The position numbers were made by a program, and so were the translations under genes. A stretch of 46,119 bases of DNA from Clostridiaceae bacterium (GTDB lineage Bacteria > Bacillota > Clostridia > Acetivibrionales > Acetivibrionaceae). Within the stretch, counting starts at the first letter, position 1. Every line of letters starts with the position of its first letter. The stretch covers positions 1 to 46,119 of the forward strand of contig JAAYPF010000038.1 of NCBI GenBank assembly GCA_012519925.1, written 5' to 3'. Positions 19,701 through 29,504 of this stretch are shown here, in pieces. Under the pieces are notes generated by a model. The model had not been told where the DNA came from. It saw nothing but the letters and a program-made list of their open reading frames with translations, and did not search any database.

Positions 19701-20202
19701 TACGGAAGGTTCTGTAAACCCTCATGACATATTAAAGATCAAAGGTATAAACGGCGTTCAGGCATATTTGCTTCATGAAGTGCAAAGAGTTTATAGACTT
19801 CAGGGTGTTGATATCAACGATAAGCACATTGAGGTTATTGTAAGGCAAATGTTAAGGAAGGTTAAGATAGATGATTGTGGTGATACGAACCTTTTACCTG
19901 GTGGACTTGTAGATGTATTCGATTTCGAAGAAGAGAATGCGAAAGCAGTAGCAGAAGGCAAGAGACCTGCAGAAGGCAAGCGTGCATTATTAGGAATAAC
20001 AAAGGCATCTCTTGCTACCGAATCCTTCCTGTCGGCGGCATCTTTCCAAGAGACAACAAGGGTGTTAACCGAAGCAGCTATAAAAGGAAAGATAGATCCG
20101 TTAGTAGGTCTTAAGGAGAATGTTATCATAGGTAAGCTTATTCCGGCAGGAACTGGTATGAGTAGGTATAAGGATATAAGTATTAGTACAGTGACTGAAT
20201 GA
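16705..20202 (+). CDS. rpoC: DNA-directed RNA polymerase beta-prime subunit
   Basis: 1165 residues. The N-terminal zinc site has Cys60, Cys62, Cys75 and Cys78. The catalytic Mg-binding motif [12 protein letters not shown] has Asp449, Asp451 and Asp453. A second zinc site lies near [13 protein letters not shown]. Start choice: ATG 16699 is only 2 nt after AAGGGAG, whereas GTG 16705 is 8 nt away and yields [14 protein letters not shown], the normal clostridial N-terminus, so I take GTG 16705. The clostridial form has no large insertion in the trigger loop. A perfect 13-bp terminator follows. Confidence 0.97.
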   Translation: MFELNNFDSMKIGLSSPEKIREWSKGEVKKPETINYRTLKPERDGLFCERIFGPQKDWECHCGKYKRIRYKGIVCDRCGVEVTRSKVRRERMGHIELAAPVSHIWYFKGIPSRMGLLLDMSPRALEKVLYFASYVVIDPGQTPLSKKQILSEKEYRDSVEKFGHNFKAGMGAEAIRELLAEIDLEAQSRELRADLSDSTGQKRVRTIKRLEVVEAFKQSSNSPEWMILDVIPVIPPELRPMVQLDGGRFATSDLNDLYRRVINRNNRLKRLLDLGAPDIIVRNEKRMLQEAVDALIDNGRRGRPVTGPGNRPLKSLSDMLKGKQGRFRQNLLGKRVDYSGRSVIVVGPELKIYQCGLPKEMALELFKPFVMKKLVNDGLAHNIKSAKRMVERVKTEVWDVLEEVIKEHPVLLNRAPTLHRLGIQAFEPVLVEGRALKLHPLVCTAYNADFDGDQMAVHVPLSAEAQAEARFLMLSANNLLKPQDGKPVAVPTQDMVLGSYYMTIVKEGAKGEGKVFVSINEAVMAYECGDITLHTKIKVRMKKNLDGEEISKLIETTVGRLLFNEDIPQDLGFVDRTDPDKICDLEIDFLVGKSELRKIIERSIRVHGITETAKLLDSIKAKGFEYSTKGAITIGVSDMVIPEVKAKYIKETEDKIENILKQYKRGLISDEERYNSVIACWNEASEIITQALISNLDRFNPVYMMSQSGARGNINQIKQLAGMRGLMADTSGKTIEVPIKANFREGLNVMEFFISTHGARKGLADTALRTADSGYLTRRLVDVSQDVIVRENDCGTRKGIEIGDVKDGNEVIERLEERLIGRYPAGNIIHPETGEILVPADRMITEKDATEIVKSGMKKVKIRSVLTCHSEYGVCAKCYGANLATGEECNVGEAVGIIAAQSIGEPGTQLTMRTFHTGGVAGDDITQGLPRVEELFEARKPKGLAIISEINGTVKLVESKKKREVVITTNEGESKNYLIPYGSRIKVMDGDLVEAGDELTEGSVNPHDILKIKGINGVQAYLLHEVQRVYRLQGVDINDKHIEVIVRQMLRKVKIDDCGDTNLLPGGLVDVFDFEEENAKAVAEGKRPAEGKRALLGITKASLATESFLSAASFQETTRVLTEAAIKGKIDPLVGLKENVIIGKLIPAGTGMSRYKDISISTVTE

Positions 20203-20225
20203 TAAATGAATTCTTATTCTTTTAA

Positions 20226-20262
20226 TAAAATCTCGTACAGTTAAAAGTACGAGATTTTATTA
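20226..20262 (+). terminator. Terminator of rpoBC
   Basis: Perfect 13-bp stem: TAAAATCTCGTAC (20226-20238), loop AGTTAAAA, GTACGAGATTTTA (20247-20259). The 3' arm carries the TTTTAT run. It starts 24 bases after the rpoC stop. Confidence 0.9.
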
Positions 20263-20292
20263 CATGTCCTTTTATCTTTTTTTCTATATCTC

Positions 20293-20322
20293 TTGACAAA
20301 ATAAGAACTTCGGTGATAAAAT
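20293..20322 (+). promoter_or_regulatory. Promoter of the str operon
   Basis: TTGACA (20293-20298), 18 nt, TAAAAT (20317-20322), preceded by TGA as an extended -10. It lies directly downstream of the rpoC terminator and about 215 bp before the L7Ae-like gene, so the leader is about 200 nt, AT-rich, and ends in the SD-covering palindrome at 20512-20527. Confidence 0.6.
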
Positions 20323-20511
20323 ATTGCAGTATGTAAAATTGTGAATTTTGTATTTATCACAAATAAATGCTTATAATAGTTAATTGTATAGTTTTACTAA
20401 GAATTTAGTTTTTATCAAGGTCTGATTAGAATAATAAAATAGGTTATTTTATCGTATTTATTGCATTACTTAAATTCTCGTTATTCGAAGTAAGAGCTTG
20501 ATAATAATCGT

Positions 20512-20527
20512 TCCTTACTGGTAAGGA
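20512..20527 (+). promoter_or_regulatory. Palindrome overlapping the SD of the L7Ae-like gene
   Basis: TCCTTACTGGTAAGGA is a perfect 16-nt palindrome whose right arm overlaps the SD GGAGGG (20525-20530). Folding would partly hide the ribosome binding site of the first str-operon gene. An upstream GAAGTAAG (20488-20495) could pair with CTTAC of the left arm and free the SD, so a two-state switch is conceivable. Inference from pairing only. Confidence 0.35.
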
Positions 20528-20536
20528 GGGAAAGAG

Positions 20537-20779
20537 TTGGTTGAAAGCTTAAGAGAAGGAAATAAGGTAGTAGGTATTAAGCAGACAATTAAGGCAATTG
20601 AAAAAGGCTCAGTTAAGATTGTTTATATTGCAAAAGATGCAGATGAGCGAGTAGTGGGTAAGGTTGTTGAGTTGTGTAAAAAAGGCAATATTCTACTCAA
20701 ATATGTAGATACAATGAAGTTTTTAGGTAAGGCTTGCAATATAGATGTTGGAGCTGCAGTAGCATGTATACTTGAATAA
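20537..20779 (+). CDS. rplGB: L7Ae/L30e-family K-turn RNA-binding protein
   Basis: 80 residues of the YbxF/L7Ae fold: VVGIKQTIKAIEKGSVKIVYIAKDAD in two parts, then the LLKYVDTMKFLGKACNIDVGAAVACIL segment. Bacillus subtilis YbxF binds kink-turn RNAs and is ribosome-associated in growing cells. TTG 20537 is 6 nt after GGAGGG. Location between rpoC and rpsL is the same as in Bacillus. The SD lies in a palindrome (20512-20527), so its translation may be controlled. The gene is sometimes annotated as ribosomal protein L7Ae-like or ybxF. Confidence 0.88.
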   Translation: MVESLREGNKVVGIKQTIKAIEKGSVKIVYIAKDADERVVGKVVELCKKGNILLKYVDTMKFLGKACNIDVGAAVACILE

Positions 20780-20873
20780 CACGACATACTTAAAGCAAAT
20801 GTCCAAAAATCAATGGGGCCAAAAGTCTCTAAGATTTTTTATATTACATATTACGTAAAAGGAGGTGAAAAAA

Positions 20874-21302
20874 ATGCCAACGTTTAACCAGTTAGTTAGA
20901 AAAGGGAGACATACTATTGAAAAGTATTCAGATTCTCCTGCACTGCAAAAAGGATTTAATTCTTTGCGGAAAAAGTCTACCAATCTAAACTGCCCTCAAA
21001 AGAGAGGAGTATGTACCGTAGTTAAGACAACAACACCTAAAAAGCCTAACTCAGCATTGAGAAAGGTTGCAAGGGTACGTTTAACTAATGGTATTGAAGT
21101 ATCTGCTTATATTCCAGGTATAGGCCACAATCTTCAGGAACATAGTGTTGTTCTTATAAGAGGAGGAAGGGTTAAAGATTTACCAGGGGTTAGATACCAT
21201 ATTGTTCGTGGAACACTTGATACTGCAGGTGTTGCAAAGAGAATGCAGGGAAGATCCAAATATGGTGCAAAGAAACCAAAAGCAGGTGCAGCAAGCAAGT
21301 AA
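20874..21302 (+). CDS. rpsL: Ribosomal protein S12
   Basis: 142 residues, Firmicute length (longer N-terminal region than E. coli). Decoding-centre segments are wild type: [19 protein letters not shown] with the lysines targeted in streptomycin resistance, and [16 protein letters not shown] 20874 is 8 nt after AAAAGGAGGTG. The 170-nt spacer to rpsG is highly folded. Confidence 0.97.
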   Translation: MPTFNQLVRKGRHTIEKYSDSPALQKGFNSLRKKSTNLNCPQKRGVCTVVKTTTPKKPNSALRKVARVRLTNGIEVSAYIPGIGHNLQEHSVVLIRGGRVKDLPGVRYHIVRGTLDTAGVAKRMQGRSKYGAKKPKAGAASK

Positions 21303-21347
21303 GATCATATGACGTGCTTTGCGCGATGTATGGTAAATAAAAAATTA

Positions 21348-21943
<596 letters not shown>

Positions 21944-22009
21944 TCTCCAATTTTATACATGTATAAAGTCATTGCTTATATAGCGTGATGTTTTGAAAGG
22001 AAGGTAGAA

Positions 22010-24088
22010 ATGCCCAGGCAATTTAGTTTAGAAAACACTAGAAATATTGGAATTATGGCTCATATAGATGCAGGTAAGACAACAACCACTGAGCGTATTT
22101 TGTTTTATACTGGTAAAGTTCATAAAATCGGTGAGACCCATGAAGGTGCTGCGACTATGGACTGGATGGAGCAAGAGCAAGAAAGAGGTATAACAATTAC
22201 GTCAGCTGCCACTACTGCCCAATGGAAAGGTAATAGAATAAATATTATAGATACGCCGGGCCACGTTGACTTCACAGTTGAAGTTGAGAGATCACTTCGT
22301 GTTCTTGATGGATCAGTTACTTTGTTCTGTGCTAAAGGTGGGGTTGAGCCACAATCAGAGACAGTTTGGAGACAAGCGGACAGATATCATGTTCCTCGTA
22401 TGGCATATGTAAATAAGATGGATATAATGGGAGCAGATTTCTTCAACTGCATTAGAATGATGAAAGAAAGACTTCAGGCCAACGCTGTTCCACTTCAGCT
22501 TCCTATAGGTAAGGAAGAAAACTTTGCTGGAATTATTGACCTCGTAGAGAGGAAAGCATATTACTATATGGATAATCTTGGAAAAGATATTCAAGAGAAA
22601 GAAATTCCAGACGATATGAAGGAATTGGCTGAGGAATATAGAAACAATCTTATTGAGGCAGTTGCTGAACAAGATGAAGACCTTATGATGAAATACCTAG
22701 AGGGAGAAGAGCTCACTCTAGAAGAAATTAAAAGAGGTATTAGAAAAGCTACTATTAATGTTAGCATTATACCTGTTATGTGTGGTTCTTCATATAAAAA
22801 CAAAGGCGTTCAAAAGCTTTTGGATGCTGTTATAGATTATATGCCTTCACCGCTTGATATACCAGCAATAAAGGGTATGTCCCTAGATGGTGAAGAAGAA
22901 GTTGAAAGAATAGCTGATGACAATGCTCCTTTCTCAGCATTGGCATTTAAGATAATGGCTGACCCATTTGTAGGTAAACTATGTTTTTTCAGAGTTTACT
23001 CAGGTAAATTAGAGTCTGGTTCCTATGTTTTAAATGCAACAAAAGGTAAAAGAGAGAGAATCGGTAGGATACTCCAGATGCATGCAAACCATAGAGAAGA
23101 AATCACTACAGTTTATTCAGGAGATATTGCTGCTGCGGTAGGACTTAAGGATACTGCCACTGGGGACACCTTATGTGATGATGCTAATCCTGTTATATTA
23201 GAGTCCATGGAGTTCCCAGAGCCAGTTATTTCAGTTGCTATTGAACCTAAGACAAAAGCTGGACAAGAAAAAATGGGAATAGCTTTAGCGAAACTTGCTG
23301 AAGAGGATCCAACTTTCAGAACGCATACTGATGTTGATACTGGGCAAACTATAATCGAAGGTATGGGTGAATTACACCTTGATATTATCGTTGACCGTTT
23401 GTTGAGGGAATTTAAAGTTGAAGCAAATGTTGGTAATCCTCAGGTTGCCTACAAAGAAACTATCAGAAAGGCTGTCAAATCAGAGGGTAAATTTGTTAGA
23501 CAGTCAGGTGGTAGAGGTCAGTATGGTCACTGTTGGATTGAGTTAGAGCCAAGAGAGCCAGGAGAAGGTTATGAGTTTGTTAATAAAATCGTTGGTGGTG
23601 TAATTCCAAAAGAATACATCGGACCGATTGATTCAGGTATTCAAGAAGCTATGAACAATGGTGTTTTAGGCGGATATCCTGTTGTGGATATAAAGTGTAC
23701 TCTTTATGATGGTTCTTATCATGAAGTTGACTCTTCGGAAATGGCGTTTAAAATAGCTGGATCCATGGCGTTTAAGGATGGTATGAAAAAAGCAGATCCT
23801 GTACTTCTTGAACCTATAATGAAAGTAAGTGTTACAGTTCCTGAAGAATATATGGGAGACGTAATGGGTGACTTAAACTCACGTAGAGGTAGAATAGAAG
23901 GTATGGAAGCACGCAATGGGGTTCAGGTTATAAATGCAAATGTTCCATTATCTGAAATGTTCGGATACGCAACAACTTTGCGTTCAAGGAGCCAAGGTAG
24001 AGGCGTATTTACAATGCAGATAAGTCATTTTGAAGAGGTTCCTAAAAATATTCAGGAAGCTGTTATAAGTGGAAGATCCGATAAATAA
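22010..24088 (+). CDS. fusA: Elongation factor G
   Basis: 692-residue translocation GTPase. GTP-binding motifs: AHIDAGKT (17-24), DTPGH (81-85), NKMD (135-138). Effector region [11 protein letters not shown] is intact, as are domains II-V, including the loop around [19 protein letters not shown] 22010 follows GGAAGG. It lies between rpsG and tuf in the str operon. Confidence 0.98.
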   Translation: MPRQFSLENTRNIGIMAHIDAGKTTTTERILFYTGKVHKIGETHEGAATMDWMEQEQERGITITSAATTAQWKGNRINIIDTPGHVDFTVEVERSLRVLDGSVTLFCAKGGVEPQSETVWRQADRYHVPRMAYVNKMDIMGADFFNCIRMMKERLQANAVPLQLPIGKEENFAGIIDLVERKAYYYMDNLGKDIQEKEIPDDMKELAEEYRNNLIEAVAEQDEDLMMKYLEGEELTLEEIKRGIRKATINVSIIPVMCGSSYKNKGVQKLLDAVIDYMPSPLDIPAIKGMSLDGEEEVERIADDNAPFSALAFKIMADPFVGKLCFFRVYSGKLESGSYVLNATKGKRERIGRILQMHANHREEITTVYSGDIAAAVGLKDTATGDTLCDDANPVILESMEFPEPVISVAIEPKTKAGQEKMGIALAKLAEEDPTFRTHTDVDTGQTIIEGMGELHLDIIVDRLLREFKVEANVGNPQVAYKETIRKAVKSEGKFVRQSGGRGQYGHCWIELEPREPGEGYEFVNKIVGGVIPKEYIGPIDSGIQEAMNNGVLGGYPVVDIKCTLYDGSYHEVDSSEMAFKIAGSMAFKDGMKKADPVLLEPIMKVSVTVPEEYMGDVMGDLNSRRGRIEGMEARNGVQVINANVPLSEMFGYATTLRSRSQGRGVFTMQISHFEEVPKNIQEAVISGRSDK

Positions 24089-24124
24089 TTCATTTTTTAT
24101 TTATCCTATAGATCAGCATTAAAC

Positions 24125-24153
24125 AGGGGATATGCAAGACCTGTATATCCCTT
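24125..24153 (+). other. Hairpin in the fusA-tuf spacer
   Basis: AGGGGATAT (24125-24133) pairs over 9 bp (one G-T) with ATATCCCTT (24145-24153), loop 11 nt. No T-run follows, so it is unlikely to terminate. It may mark an mRNA processing site that sets the fusA/tuf ratio; inference. Confidence 0.35.
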
Positions 24154-24216
24154 GTAAACAATAATTATATTTATTTAAAAATCAGTATTTCTACTGAAAA
24201 AGGAGGAGAATTAATA

Positions 24217-25419
<1,203 letters not shown>

Positions 25420-25436
25420 TAGCAAATAATATTAAG

Positions 25437-25467
25437 AGGGATTGGATATATTGTCCGATCCCTTTTT
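25437..25467 (+). terminator. Terminator of the str operon
   Basis: AGGGATTGGA (25437-25446), loop TATATTG, TCCGATCCCT (25454-25463) with one G-T pair, then TTTT. It separates tuf from the minus-strand DUF192 gene, which ends at 25492. Confidence 0.9.
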
Positions 25468-25491
25468 GTTGTTTAAAGAAATAATTAGTTT

Positions 25492-25839
25492 CTATTGATT
25501 TGAAAGGATAATTTTATCTCCGACAGTAGAAGATGTTTTTGCGATAGTACCTGCGGGAAGTTCTAGTACCGAATTTGCTTTTGATACTATTTTTGAAACT
25601 TTCCAGGGTCTAATACCTTCTATAATACTTACAATTTCCATATTTTCATTTAGAAATATTACGTCAAGGGGAAAACTCATAAAACACATATGGATAGAAT
25701 TACAAGGGATAATATGAAGACCATCTCCTTGAGGTAGTTCCTTTGTAAACATAAGACCGATAAAACGTTTTAAAAAATTATCGGCTATGCTCAAGTTTAC
25801 AGCGAGAATGGTGTTTTTTGAAATGTTTCTTGCTACCAT
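25492..25839 (-). CDS. DUF192 family protein
   Basis: 115 residues with the DUF192 hallmarks: RFIGLMFTKELPQGDGLHI, then CNSIHMCFMSFPLDVIFL, and a C-terminal VLELPAGTI. Function of the family is unknown; some homologues are secreted, but no signal peptide is visible here. The frame could be opened further upstream to 25920, but ATG 25839 has GGAG at 10 nt on the minus strand and starts at the domain, so I choose it. It is the only minus-strand gene between 1.1 and 42.8 kb and stands alone. Confidence 0.78.
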   Translation of the reverse strand: MVARNISKNTILAVNLSIADNFLKRFIGLMFTKELPQGDGLHIIPCNSIHMCFMSFPLDVIFLNENMEIVSIIEGIRPWKVSKIVSKANSVLELPAGTIAKTSSTVGDKIILSNQ

Positions 25840-26044
25840 AAAATCACAGCTCCTTGTAAACAAATAATAATATAGAATAAATGTCAAACTACTTTTTGTA
25901 AAGGCTATTTTTAGTGTCATTTGTGAATTTCAAAGTAACTAAGTAGTATTATACCTAATCAGACAAAATGTGTTTAAATACGTAAATAAGATTAGGGGGT
26001 TAGCAGAAATTAATAGCCAATTGCCATAAGAATTAGATTTACAT

Positions 26045-26073
26045 TTTACATTTTGAAAGTATAGTATTATTAT
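26045..26073 (+). promoter_or_regulatory. Promoter of the ECF sigma/anti-sigma operon
   Basis: TTTACA (26045-26050), 17 nt, TATTAT (26068-26073): a housekeeping-type promoter 45 bp before the sigma gene. I did not find a distinct ECF-type promoter (AAC at -35, CGT at -10) upstream, so self-activation is not evident. Confidence 0.5.
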
Positions 26074-26118
26074 ATCAGTTTATTTTGATTATTAAAACAA
26101 AGGGGAGGTGACATATTA

Positions 26119-26673
26119 TTGGAAACACCAGACATAGTTATAATAAAAAGATGTCTTTCTGGGGATAAGGAAGTATTCTCTGAACTAGTTTCAAGATATA
26201 AGAAATTGATATATAATGTAATATATAATATTATTAATAATAAAGAAGAAGTATATGATATTGCACAGGAAGTGTTTATTAAAATATACAAATCACTTGA
26301 TAAATACGATCCTACTTATAAGTTTTCGACTTGGTCTGTTAAGATCGCTACAAATTACTGTCTAGATGTTGTCAGAAAGAAAAAAATTGATACAATGCCT
26401 ATTGATGATGCTATTGGTGTTTCTAGTGATATAGACACTCCCGAATCAAGTTATATAAAGCAAGAATTAAGTGAAAGAATTAATAATGAACTGATGAAAT
26501 TACCTGAGAAATATAGGATTGTATTAATATTGTACCATAAAAATGGATTATCCTATGAAGAGATGACACAGGTGCTAAATGAGCCGATGAGTATAATTAA
26601 AAACAGGCTTTTTAGAGCCAGAAAAATGCTAAGAGAAAGGCTAGCGGAAGAAAGAAAGGAGGGAATTCTATGA
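26119..26673 (+). CDS. ECF-type RNA polymerase sigma factor
   Basis: 184 residues with only regions 2 and 4, as in extracytoplasmic-function sigma factors. Region 2 spans about 12-92 (FSELVSRYKKLIYNVIY, then YDIAQEVFIKIYKSLDKY and FSTWSVKIATNYCLDVVRK); region 4 spans about 120-178 (LPEKYRIVLILYHKNGLSYEEMTQVL, with the DNA-binding helix IIKNRLFRARKML). TTG start 26119 follows GGGGAGGTGA at 7-8 nt. The stop codon overlaps the start of the anti-sigma gene (ATGA), so the two are translationally coupled. Signal and target genes are unknown; the downstream membrane protein and VanW lipoprotein are plausible envelope-linked targets. Confidence 0.9.
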   Translation: METPDIVIIKRCLSGDKEVFSELVSRYKKLIYNVIYNIINNKEEVYDIAQEVFIKIYKSLDKYDPTYKFSTWSVKIATNYCLDVVRKKKIDTMPIDDAIGVSSDIDTPESSYIKQELSERINNELMKLPEKYRIVLILYHKNGLSYEEMTQVLNEPMSIIKNRLFRARKMLRERLAEERKEGIL

Positions 26674-27248
26674 ACTGTAAGCAATCTTGTGATTATATGA
26701 TGAAATATCTAGATAGTGAATTAAGCGATTCGGAGCATGCACAATTGATTCATCATATAAATAAGTGTGATAATTGCTGTGCTGAGTTTCAACAATACAA
26801 CAGTATTAAAAAAGCACTTGAAGAAGATGAAGAAATAGAGCCTCCAGAGAACTTTGAAATAAAAGTCATGAACAAAATTAAAGCAATAGAGAATAGTGCA
26901 AAGTTAATAAAGGAAAAACGACTTGTTATTTTGTATTTTGTAGCTAGCATTATTTTTTCTTTGGGAATAATAATATGTTCCGTTTTCTTGAAAGACTATA
27001 TTTTAGAGTTTATGAAATATGTAGGAGTTCCTACAGGCATTACTTATACTATATATGGTATACTTAGCAATATTGGATATATGCTAATGGTGTTAATTAG
27101 ACTTATATATTGTTTTAATTCTATGTATAGTGAAACTTATTATGTGTTTTTAGGGCTATTTGTAATAGCTGCCATGTCGAAAATTTACGGTAATAATGAA
27201 GTTAAGTGCAAGAAGGATGAATCAGTAGATGTATTACAAAATGAATAA
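26670..27248 (+). CDS. Zinc-binding (ZAS) transmembrane anti-sigma factor
   Basis: 192 residues. The N-terminal domain has the zinc anti-sigma signature His29-x3-Cys33-x2-Cys36 (HINKCDNC), plus extra Cys3, Cys7 and Cys37. A charged linker follows, then three hydrophobic helices (about 88-108, 122-148 and 160-173). Such proteins hold their partner ECF sigma factor at the membrane until a signal arrives. The four-base ATGA overlap with the upstream sigma gene confirms the pairing. The small extracytoplasmic part suggests that the membrane segment itself, or redox at the cysteines, may be the sensor; inference. Confidence 0.85.
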   Translation: MNCKQSCDYMMKYLDSELSDSEHAQLIHHINKCDNCCAEFQQYNSIKKALEEDEEIEPPENFEIKVMNKIKAIENSAKLIKEKRLVILYFVASIIFSLGIIICSVFLKDYILEFMKYVGVPTGITYTIYGILSNIGYMLMVLIRLIYCFNSMYSETYYVFLGLFVIAAMSKIYGNNEVKCKKDESVDVLQNE

Positions 27249-27306
27249 TTAATAAAGGGCATTTATAAGATGATTTAAAAAGCAATATTAAATATTTGAT
27301 TATAAA

Positions 27307-27348
27307 AAATACACAATTTTCTAAAAAGGTGAAAATGTGTATTTTTTT
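27307..27348 (+). terminator. Terminator of the sigma/anti-sigma operon
   Basis: AAATACAC (27307-27314), one bulged A, ATTTTC (27316-27321), loop TAAAAAGGT, GAAAAT (27331-27336), GTGTATTT (27337-27344) then TTTT. A 14-bp stem with one bulge and a T7 run. Confidence 0.88.
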
Positions 27349-27438
27349 GATGTTAACAAATCGTAAGGATTTTATTTTAATGCAAGGTAAATTGGTCATT
27401 TGTTTTTAAAATGTAAAGTTATAAAGAAATAACCTAAA

Positions 27439-27460
27439 ATTCATCCTTTATTCATCCTTT
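27439..27460 (+). repeat. Two tandem 11-mers ATTCATCCTTT upstream of the small membrane protein
   Basis: ATTCATCCTTT occurs twice head-to-tail at 27439-27449 and 27450-27460, spaced by one DNA helical turn. The position, about 60 bp before the next gene, fits an activator or repressor site, but no protein can be named. Confidence 0.4.
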
Positions 27461-27521
27461 GAAAATAATACTTGAATATATGTTTTATTATCACTAATAA
27501 TAATCACACGGAGGTGTTTCT

Positions 27522-27899
27522 ATGGACGAGGATTTTTATGGACGAGAAAATAAAGTTTATGATAAAGATGATAATAAATCGCACTACGAATCAGATGGCA
27601 AAAGTGACGAGCGGGATTTTCATAAAGCTCATCTGAACAGTAATAATAGTCATGAAGGAACGCTTGTATCACACGAGAATGCAAAAACATATGTAATACT
27701 AGGTTGGGTAAGTGCGGCATTGACATTTTTTATTTCTCCATTGTTCGCAGTAGCAGGAATAGCCTTCGGTGTTTTACTAAATAGACAAATAAAAGGAAGC
27801 GGTAATACCTTAATAATAGCTAATGTTGCCTTAGGACTTATTAATTTGATATTGGGAGTAGTTTTTGTACTTTTGACTGAAAGGATGATCGGGTACTAG
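27522..27899 (+). CDS. Small DUF4190-like membrane protein
   Basis: 125 residues: a hydrophilic, Asp/Ser/His-rich N-terminal half (1 to about 55) with no clear domain, followed by two membrane helices (VILGWVSAALTFFISPLFAVAGIAFG and LIIANVALGLINLILGVVFVLL). The GWVSAALTFFISPLFAVAGIAFG pattern and the glycine between helices resemble DUF4190 proteins. ATG 27522 follows CGGAGGTG. It stands between two strong terminators, so it is a single-gene unit. Function unknown. Confidence 0.65.
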   Translation: MDEDFYGRENKVYDKDDNKSHYESDGKSDERDFHKAHLNSNNSHEGTLVSHENAKTYVILGWVSAALTFFISPLFAVAGIAFGVLLNRQIKGSGNTLIIANVALGLINLILGVVFVLLTERMIGY

Positions 27900-27918
27900 G
27901 GAGTAAATATATTTCTTG

Positions 27919-27963
27919 CTATATCTTCTAAACATTACTTTAGAAGATATAGTTATCTTTTTT
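27919..27963 (+). terminator. Terminator after the small membrane protein
   Basis: Perfect 14-bp stem CTATATCTTCTAAA (27919-27932), loop CATTAC, TTTAGAAGATATAG (27939-27952), then TTATCTTTTTT. Confidence 0.88.
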
Positions 27964-28156
27964 GAAGTGTAAAAAAGTATCAACTTAATTTAAGAAGTGT
28001 TTAGATTGTTTCTATATATTTTGAAAAATACATTTTATATGGATTCATATGCTGAAAGAAACTAAGTTTATAGCCTGCTAATAAAGATTCTTTAACTACA
28101 TTTGCTTGTGATAATTATTTCGCAAAATATAATAATGGCTATCTGGAGGTGGTAAG

Positions 28157-29020
28157 ATGATTATGAATTCAAAGAAGATAAAGCTTGTTGTTATTTGTGT
28201 GATTACTATGTATATGGCAGCTTGTAGCTCAAGTTACAAAGAAGAAGTATCTAGAAATCAAAAGATTAATAAAGAGATATATCTAGAAAATAAAAATCTA
28301 GAAGGTTTGAGTGTTGATCAGATAATCGAAATTTTAAAAAATTACTCTAAAGAAACCGATGTTGAACCTAAAAACGCACGTTTTGATAAAGAAAAGTGGA
28401 GTATTGAGCCAGAGAAAAATGGAAAGAAAGTAAATATTGATAAAACCATTGATTTGATTATGCATTCTTCTGCAGGAGAAAAGTTAACACCTATTGTTGA
28501 AGATGTAAAGCCAGACATAACTTCTGACACCCTAAGAAAAAATATGACTGAAATAGGAAGCTTTTCGACTAAAGTATTGGATGATCAAAACTCAAGAGTT
28601 AAAAATCTAAAACTTGCTGGTGATTATATTGATGATATACAAATTTTGCCTCAAGAGGAGTTTTCCTTCAATGGAACACTAGGAAAAAGAACGAAAGAAA
28701 AAGGATATAAGAAAGCTCCTATTATCATAAATACGAAGAAAGGTCCCAAAAAAAGCTATGGAGTAGGTGGTGGAATATGTCAGATATCTTCAACACTATA
28801 TAATGCTGCATTAGAAGCTGGATTAGATATTACAGAGAGGCATCCCCATTCAAAAGATGTAGGATATATTAAAAAAGGTCAAGACGCAACTGTAGTTTAC
28901 GGAGGTGCTGATTTGAAATTTATTAATAACCGTGATAACCCTATAATTATAAAGGTAACTGTAACAAATGAAGAAGTAGTAGTAAAACTGTTTGAAGTAA
29001 AAGATAGAGGATTACTTTAG
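28157..29020 (+). CDS. VanW family lipoprotein
   Basis: 287 residues. Signal peptide with lipobox MAAC, so Cys23 would be lipidated and the protein held on the outer face of the membrane. Residues about 40-105 look like a degraded peptidoglycan-binding (PG_binding_4-type) domain. The VanW domain covers about 150-285, with GVGGGICQISSTLYNAALEAG, ITERHPHSKDV and DATVVYGGADLKFIN. VanW occurs in some vancomycin-resistance clusters, but most clostridial members are envelope proteins of unknown activity and this one has no van neighbours. ATG 28157 follows GGAGGTGG. Confidence 0.85.
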   Translation: MIMNSKKIKLVVICVITMYMAACSSSYKEEVSRNQKINKEIYLENKNLEGLSVDQIIEILKNYSKETDVEPKNARFDKEKWSIEPEKNGKKVNIDKTIDLIMHSSAGEKLTPIVEDVKPDITSDTLRKNMTEIGSFSTKVLDDQNSRVKNLKLAGDYIDDIQILPQEEFSFNGTLGKRTKEKGYKKAPIIINTKKGPKKSYGVGGGICQISSTLYNAALEAGLDITERHPHSKDVGYIKKGQDATVVYGGADLKFINNRDNPIIIKVTVTNEEVVVKLFEVKDRGLL

Positions 29021-29106
29021 TATTTCAATTAATTGGTCAATATGTAGTTTTTGACTAATAAACTAAAATTAATTTGGAAAATTTATTGACTAGTTACTAA
29101 AAAAAC

Positions 29107-29123
29107 CATTACAAGCGTTGTAA
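29107..29123 (+). promoter_or_regulatory. 17-bp palindrome upstream of the HPr-like/enzyme I operon
   Basis: ATTACAAGCGTTGTAAT is a perfect inverted repeat (7-bp arms around GCG), about 45 bp before the -35 of the HPr-like gene. Its centre AAGCGTT resembles the core of catabolite-responsive elements, but the outer bases do not fit the TGWAANCGNTNWCA consensus. An operator for an unidentified dimeric regulator is likely. Confidence 0.4.
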
Positions 29124-29167
29124 TAGTAATACTTTTAAAAATAAAGTTACAAATTATAAAATTTAAG

Positions 29168-29195
29168 TTGCTTACATGACATTATTTGATATAAT
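29168..29195 (+). promoter_or_regulatory. Promoter of the HPr-like/enzyme I operon
   Basis: TTGCTT (29168-29173), 16 nt, TATAAT (29190-29195), with TGA making an extended -10. It lies 40 bp before the HPr-like gene; the 5' leader would be about 33 nt. Confidence 0.6.
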
Positions 29196-29234
29196 TCTGA
29201 ATAGGGAATTAAAATCGAGGAGGCAAATTACGAT

Positions 29235-29498
29235 ATGACAAAGAAGGAAATAACAGTTAACAATGTATCCGGCTTAGAGTCAAAACCAGCTGCACTCTTT
29301 ATTCAGAAGGCATCAAATTTTAAGTCTAATATATGGGTTGAAAAAGGGGAACGAAAGGCAAATGCAAAGAGCTTATTAGGTTTACTTTCATTAGGTGTAG
29401 GTAACGGAAATAAGATAACAATAATTGCTGAAGGAGAAGACGAAAATCAGGCAATCAGCGAATTAGAAAGCTATCTAGCAACTGATTTGGGGGAATAA
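29235..29498 (+). CDS. HPr-like protein with Glu15 in place of the phospho-histidine (Crh-like)
   Basis: 87 residues, HPr fold and length. In ordinary HPr the segment GLHARPA carries His15, phosphorylated by enzyme I. Here it reads GLESKPA: Glu15, Ser16, Lys17. The protein therefore cannot pass phosphate in the normal PTS relay. Ser46, the target of HPr kinase, is kept in context (NAKSLLGLLSLG). Bacillus Crh similarly lost His15 (to Gln) and acts only as a CcpA co-factor in carbon catabolite repression; this protein is most simply its functional analogue. It sits 6 nt upstream of an enzyme I gene, which makes the missing histidine odd. ATG 29235 follows GAGGAGG. Confidence 0.85.
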   Translation: MTKKEITVNNVSGLESKPAALFIQKASNFKSNIWVEKGERKANAKSLLGLLSLGVGNGNKITIIAEGEDENQAISELESYLATDLGE

Positions 29499-29504
29499 AG
29501 CATT

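Noticed and set aside
27307-27963. Palindromic stretches as a CRISPR or transposon end
   Set aside because: They are two separate intrinsic terminators with T-runs; there is no spacer-repeat pattern and no transposase.
28157-29020. Vancomycin resistance gene vanW
   Set aside because: Only the VanW domain is shared; no vanH/A/X/S/R neighbours. VanW-domain lipoproteins are common in Clostridia.
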